In this document: positions 62,244 to 64,000 of the stretch, one piece after another
How positions within the stretch are numbered: position 1 is the first letter of the stretch
Layout of the letters: each line of letters opens with the position of its first letter
Origin: Bradyrhizobium elkanii WSM2783
Lineage (GTDB): Bacteria; Pseudomonadota; Alphaproteobacteria; Rhizobiales; Xanthobacteraceae
Direction of reading: 5' to 3'
Assembly (NCBI RefSeq): GCF_000472865.1
Contig: NZ_AXAP01000005.1
Span: forward strand, 124,001 to 188,000
Length of the DNA: 64,000 bases
Made by a program: the position numbers and the translations under genes
The notes under the pieces: generated by a model
Databases searched by the model: none
Told to the model about the DNA's origin: nothing
Seen by the model: the letters and a program-made list of their open reading frames with translations, nothing else

Positions 62244-63332
62244 ATGGCACGGATCAAGACTATCGAGACCGGACTCTACCGAATTCCGCTGTCGGTCACG
62301 CTGTCCGACAGCACGCATGGCGAAATCAAGGCGTTCGAGCTTATCACGGTTCGCGTACGCGATGCGGACGGCGCCGAAGGCGTGGGCTACACCTACACAG
62401 TCGGTCGCAACGGGGGCGCCATCGCCGACATTCTCCGGCGTGAAGTTCCCGAACTGATCGAGGGCCGCGAGGCCGACGATAGCGAGGCGCTGTGGCACCA
62501 CGTCTGGTGGGGCCTGCATTACGGCGGGCGCGGTGGCCCCACCGTGCTCGCGCTTTCGGCGCTCGACATCGCGCTTTGGGACTTGAAGGCGCGGCGCGCC
62601 GCACTGCCGCTCTGGCGGCTGCTCGGCGGATTCGATCAGCGCGTCCCCTGTTATGCCGGCGGCATCGACCTCGATCTGTCGGTCGAGGCACTGCTGAAGC
62701 AGACCGACGACAATTTGGGCAAGGGCTTTCGCGCCATCAAGATGAAGGTGGGCCGGCCCGATCTCGGTTCCGACGTCGCGCGCGTGCAGGCGATGCGCAA
62801 GCATCTCGGCGACGGCTTTCCCTTGATGGCCGACGCCAACATGAAATGGACGGTGGAGGAAGCCATCCGCGCGGCGCGGGCACTGCAGCCGTTCGATCTC
62901 ACCTGGCTCGAAGAGCCGATCATTCCCGACGACGTCGCCGGCCACGCCCGGATCCTCGCCGCCGGCGGCGTGCCGATCGCGGCCGGCGAAAACTTGCGCA
63001 CGCTCTGGGAGTTCAAGAACTACATCGCCAATGGCGCCATCTCCTATCCCGAACCTGACGTCACCAACTGCGGCGGCGTGACCGCCTTCATGAAGATTGC
63101 GCGGCTTGCCGAAGCCTTCAATCTTCCGGTCACCAGCCACGGCGCGCACGACATCACGGTGCATCTGCTCGCGGCCTGCCCGAACCGTTCCTATCTCGAG
63201 GCGCACGGCTTTGGCCTCGACCGCTATATCGAGCATCCGCTCGTGCTCGAAGCAGGCATGGCACTGGCGCCGAGCCGCGCCGGCCACGGCGTCAACTTCG
63301 ACTGGACAGCGTTGGAGCGCCTCGCCGCGTGA
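62244..63332 (+). CDS. Mandelate racemase / muconate lactonizing enzyme family protein
   Basis: 362 residues of the enolase superfamily, from ATG 62244. The capping domain is N-terminal. The barrel supplies the K-x-K pair (FRAIKMKVG), the metal ligands in LMADANMKW, LTWLEEPI and IAAGENL, and a His in TSHGAHDITVHL. This set fits a sugar-acid dehydratase or racemase. Substrate not predictable. Its promoter lies in the 191-base gap shared with the divergent peroxidase gene; the longer open frame from 62166 is not supported. Confidence 0.88.
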   Translation: MARIKTIETGLYRIPLSVTLSDSTHGEIKAFELITVRVRDADGAEGVGYTYTVGRNGGAIADILRREVPELIEGREADDSEALWHHVWWGLHYGGRGGPTVLALSALDIALWDLKARRAALPLWRLLGGFDQRVPCYAGGIDLDLSVEALLKQTDDNLGKGFRAIKMKVGRPDLGSDVARVQAMRKHLGDGFPLMADANMKWTVEEAIRAARALQPFDLTWLEEPIIPDDVAGHARILAAGGVPIAAGENLRTLWEFKNYIANGAISYPEPDVTNCGGVTAFMKIARLAEAFNLPVTSHGAHDITVHLLAACPNRSYLEAHGFGLDRYIEHPLVLEAGMALAPSRAGHGVNFDWTALERLAA

Positions 63333-63350
63333 GCCGCGACGGATACTGCG

Positions 63351-63390
63351 CTCCCTCTCCCGCTTGCGGGAGGGGGTTGGGGTGAGGATG
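63351..63390. repeat. REP-like repeat (family A, half copy)
   Basis: CTCCCTCTCCCGCTTGCGGG followed by AGGGGGTTGGGGTGAGGATG matches the left half of the copy at 38377. The right half is missing. It sits in the 314-base gap 63333-63646, which holds no gene. Confidence 0.75.
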
Positions 63391-63470
63391 TCTCCACGAT
63401 GGGACTATGATGACAGGGTGATTTGGGCCATCATCCCCGCTATCAAACAATTGAATCAGAACTCTCCACA

Positions 63471-63499
63471 CGTCGTCCCGGGCTTGACCCGGGACGACG
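63471..63499. repeat. Short perfect inverted repeat (family D)
   Basis: CGTCGTCCCGGG (63471-63482) and CCCGGGACGACG (63488-63499) with a CTTGA loop. It is a common bradyrhizobial intergenic palindrome type (general knowledge). Confidence 0.75.
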
Positions 63500-63646
63500 G
63501 CCAGAGTGCTGTTGAGTCCAGCCGACAACGGTTCCGGCAGACCAAGAGTGATCGGCTGCCATTGTACCTGTGCAAGCCGTGCGCTTTCGGGGTAGGTTTA
63601 AGGCAACCGACGTGCTCTGAAAATTTTACTGGAGTCACAACGACAA

Positions 63647-64000
63647 ATGCCGACAAAAGATCCGATCAACTGGATGTTGTCTGAAGCGATCGAATCGCTC
63701 GCGCGCGCCGAACGGCTGCATCAAAGATTGTTCAGCCTGCAGCCGGGCGGCACGCGCGAGGTCAATTGGGAGCCTCCGATCGACGTGTTGGAGACCGATC
63801 GGGAATTGTTGATCTTCGTGGCGCTGCCCGGCGTCGATCCCGATCAGGTGGTGGCGATCATCGAGAACGGCGTGCTCATCATCAAGGGGCACCGGATATT
63901 GCCCGCCGAGCTCCGTGATGCGCTGATCCACCGGCTCGAGCTGCCGCAAGGCGGGTTCGAACGCCGCATTGCCCTGCCGGCCGGACGCTATGGCGTGAGC
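63647..64000 (+). CDS. Second small heat shock protein Hsp20, 3' end cut by window
   Basis: 118 codons from ATG 63647 to the right edge with no stop. After a 40-residue N-terminal part (PTKDPINWMLSEAIESLARA) the alpha-crystallin domain appears: WEPPIDVLETDRELLIFVAL, PGVDPDQVVAIIENGVLIIK and HRLELPQGGFERRIALPAG. It differs clearly from the Hsp20 at 32552 and lacks a FixK-type box in the gap upstream. Confidence 0.85.
   Translation, partial: MPTKDPINWMLSEAIESLARAERLHQRLFSLQPGGTREVNWEPPIDVLETDRELLIFVALPGVDPDQVVAIIENGVLIIKGHRILPAELRDALIHRLELPQGGFERRIALPAGRYGVS

Overview
The window looks like a chromosomal segment of an alphaproteobacterium of the Bradyrhizobium/Rhodopseudomonas type. The grounds are high GC, gene families typical of that group, FixK/FNR-type boxes in front of a PHA, small heat shock and universal stress gene group, and scattered palindromic REP-like repeats. 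No rRNA, tRNA, CRISPR array, transposase or prophage gene was seen. The two end genes (adenine deaminase at the left, a small heat shock protein at the right) are cut by the window.

0-10.6 kb: two divergent operons form a purine uptake and catabolism island. Leftward are a catalytically dead acylphosphatase-like protein, a Rieske-only protein, a GST-like protein and adenine deaminase. Rightward are a BMP-family (nucleoside/purine) ABC importer with four genes, an 8-oxoguanine-deaminase-like amidohydrolase, and an oxygenase that keeps only the mononuclear-iron domain. Together they look like a split Rieske oxygenase, comparable in layout to the NdmC/NdmD/NdmE methylxanthine demethylase. This is one of the two most interesting systems here.

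10.8-23.6 kb: an MscS-type channel, a complete peptide/opine-type ABC importer ending in a regulator with two TetR DNA-binding domains, an OmpR/EnvZ-type two-component pair, and a secreted glycine-rich protein.

23.7-32.4 kb: Tex, a fusion protein (ClpS-like domain, ClpX-type zinc finger, AAA+ ATPase; the second highlight), an AlkB-like dioxygenase, a DUF763 protein, a CYTH-CHAD protein and a P-loop kinase.

32.5-41.5 kb: a probable low-oxygen/stress island. Three TTGA-N6-TCAA boxes lie upstream of Hsp20/alcohol dehydrogenase, phaC, and phaB/universal stress protein. A broken P-type ATPase gene, an eRF1-like protein and a CBS-BON protein are also present.

41.8-52.1 kb: a regulator-rich region with a decayed TolB/TPR gene, an AraC regulator, two large tandem paralogues (winged helix, STAND ATPase, TPR-like tail), an unknown protein and a haloalkane-dehalogenase-like hydrolase.

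52.3-58.5 kb: the biotin-independent malonate decarboxylase operon mdcACDEGB-(20-codon ORF)-mdcH. Then come two secreted alpha/beta hydrolases, a catalase-type peroxidase with cytochrome b561, an enolase-superfamily enzyme and a second Hsp20 gene.
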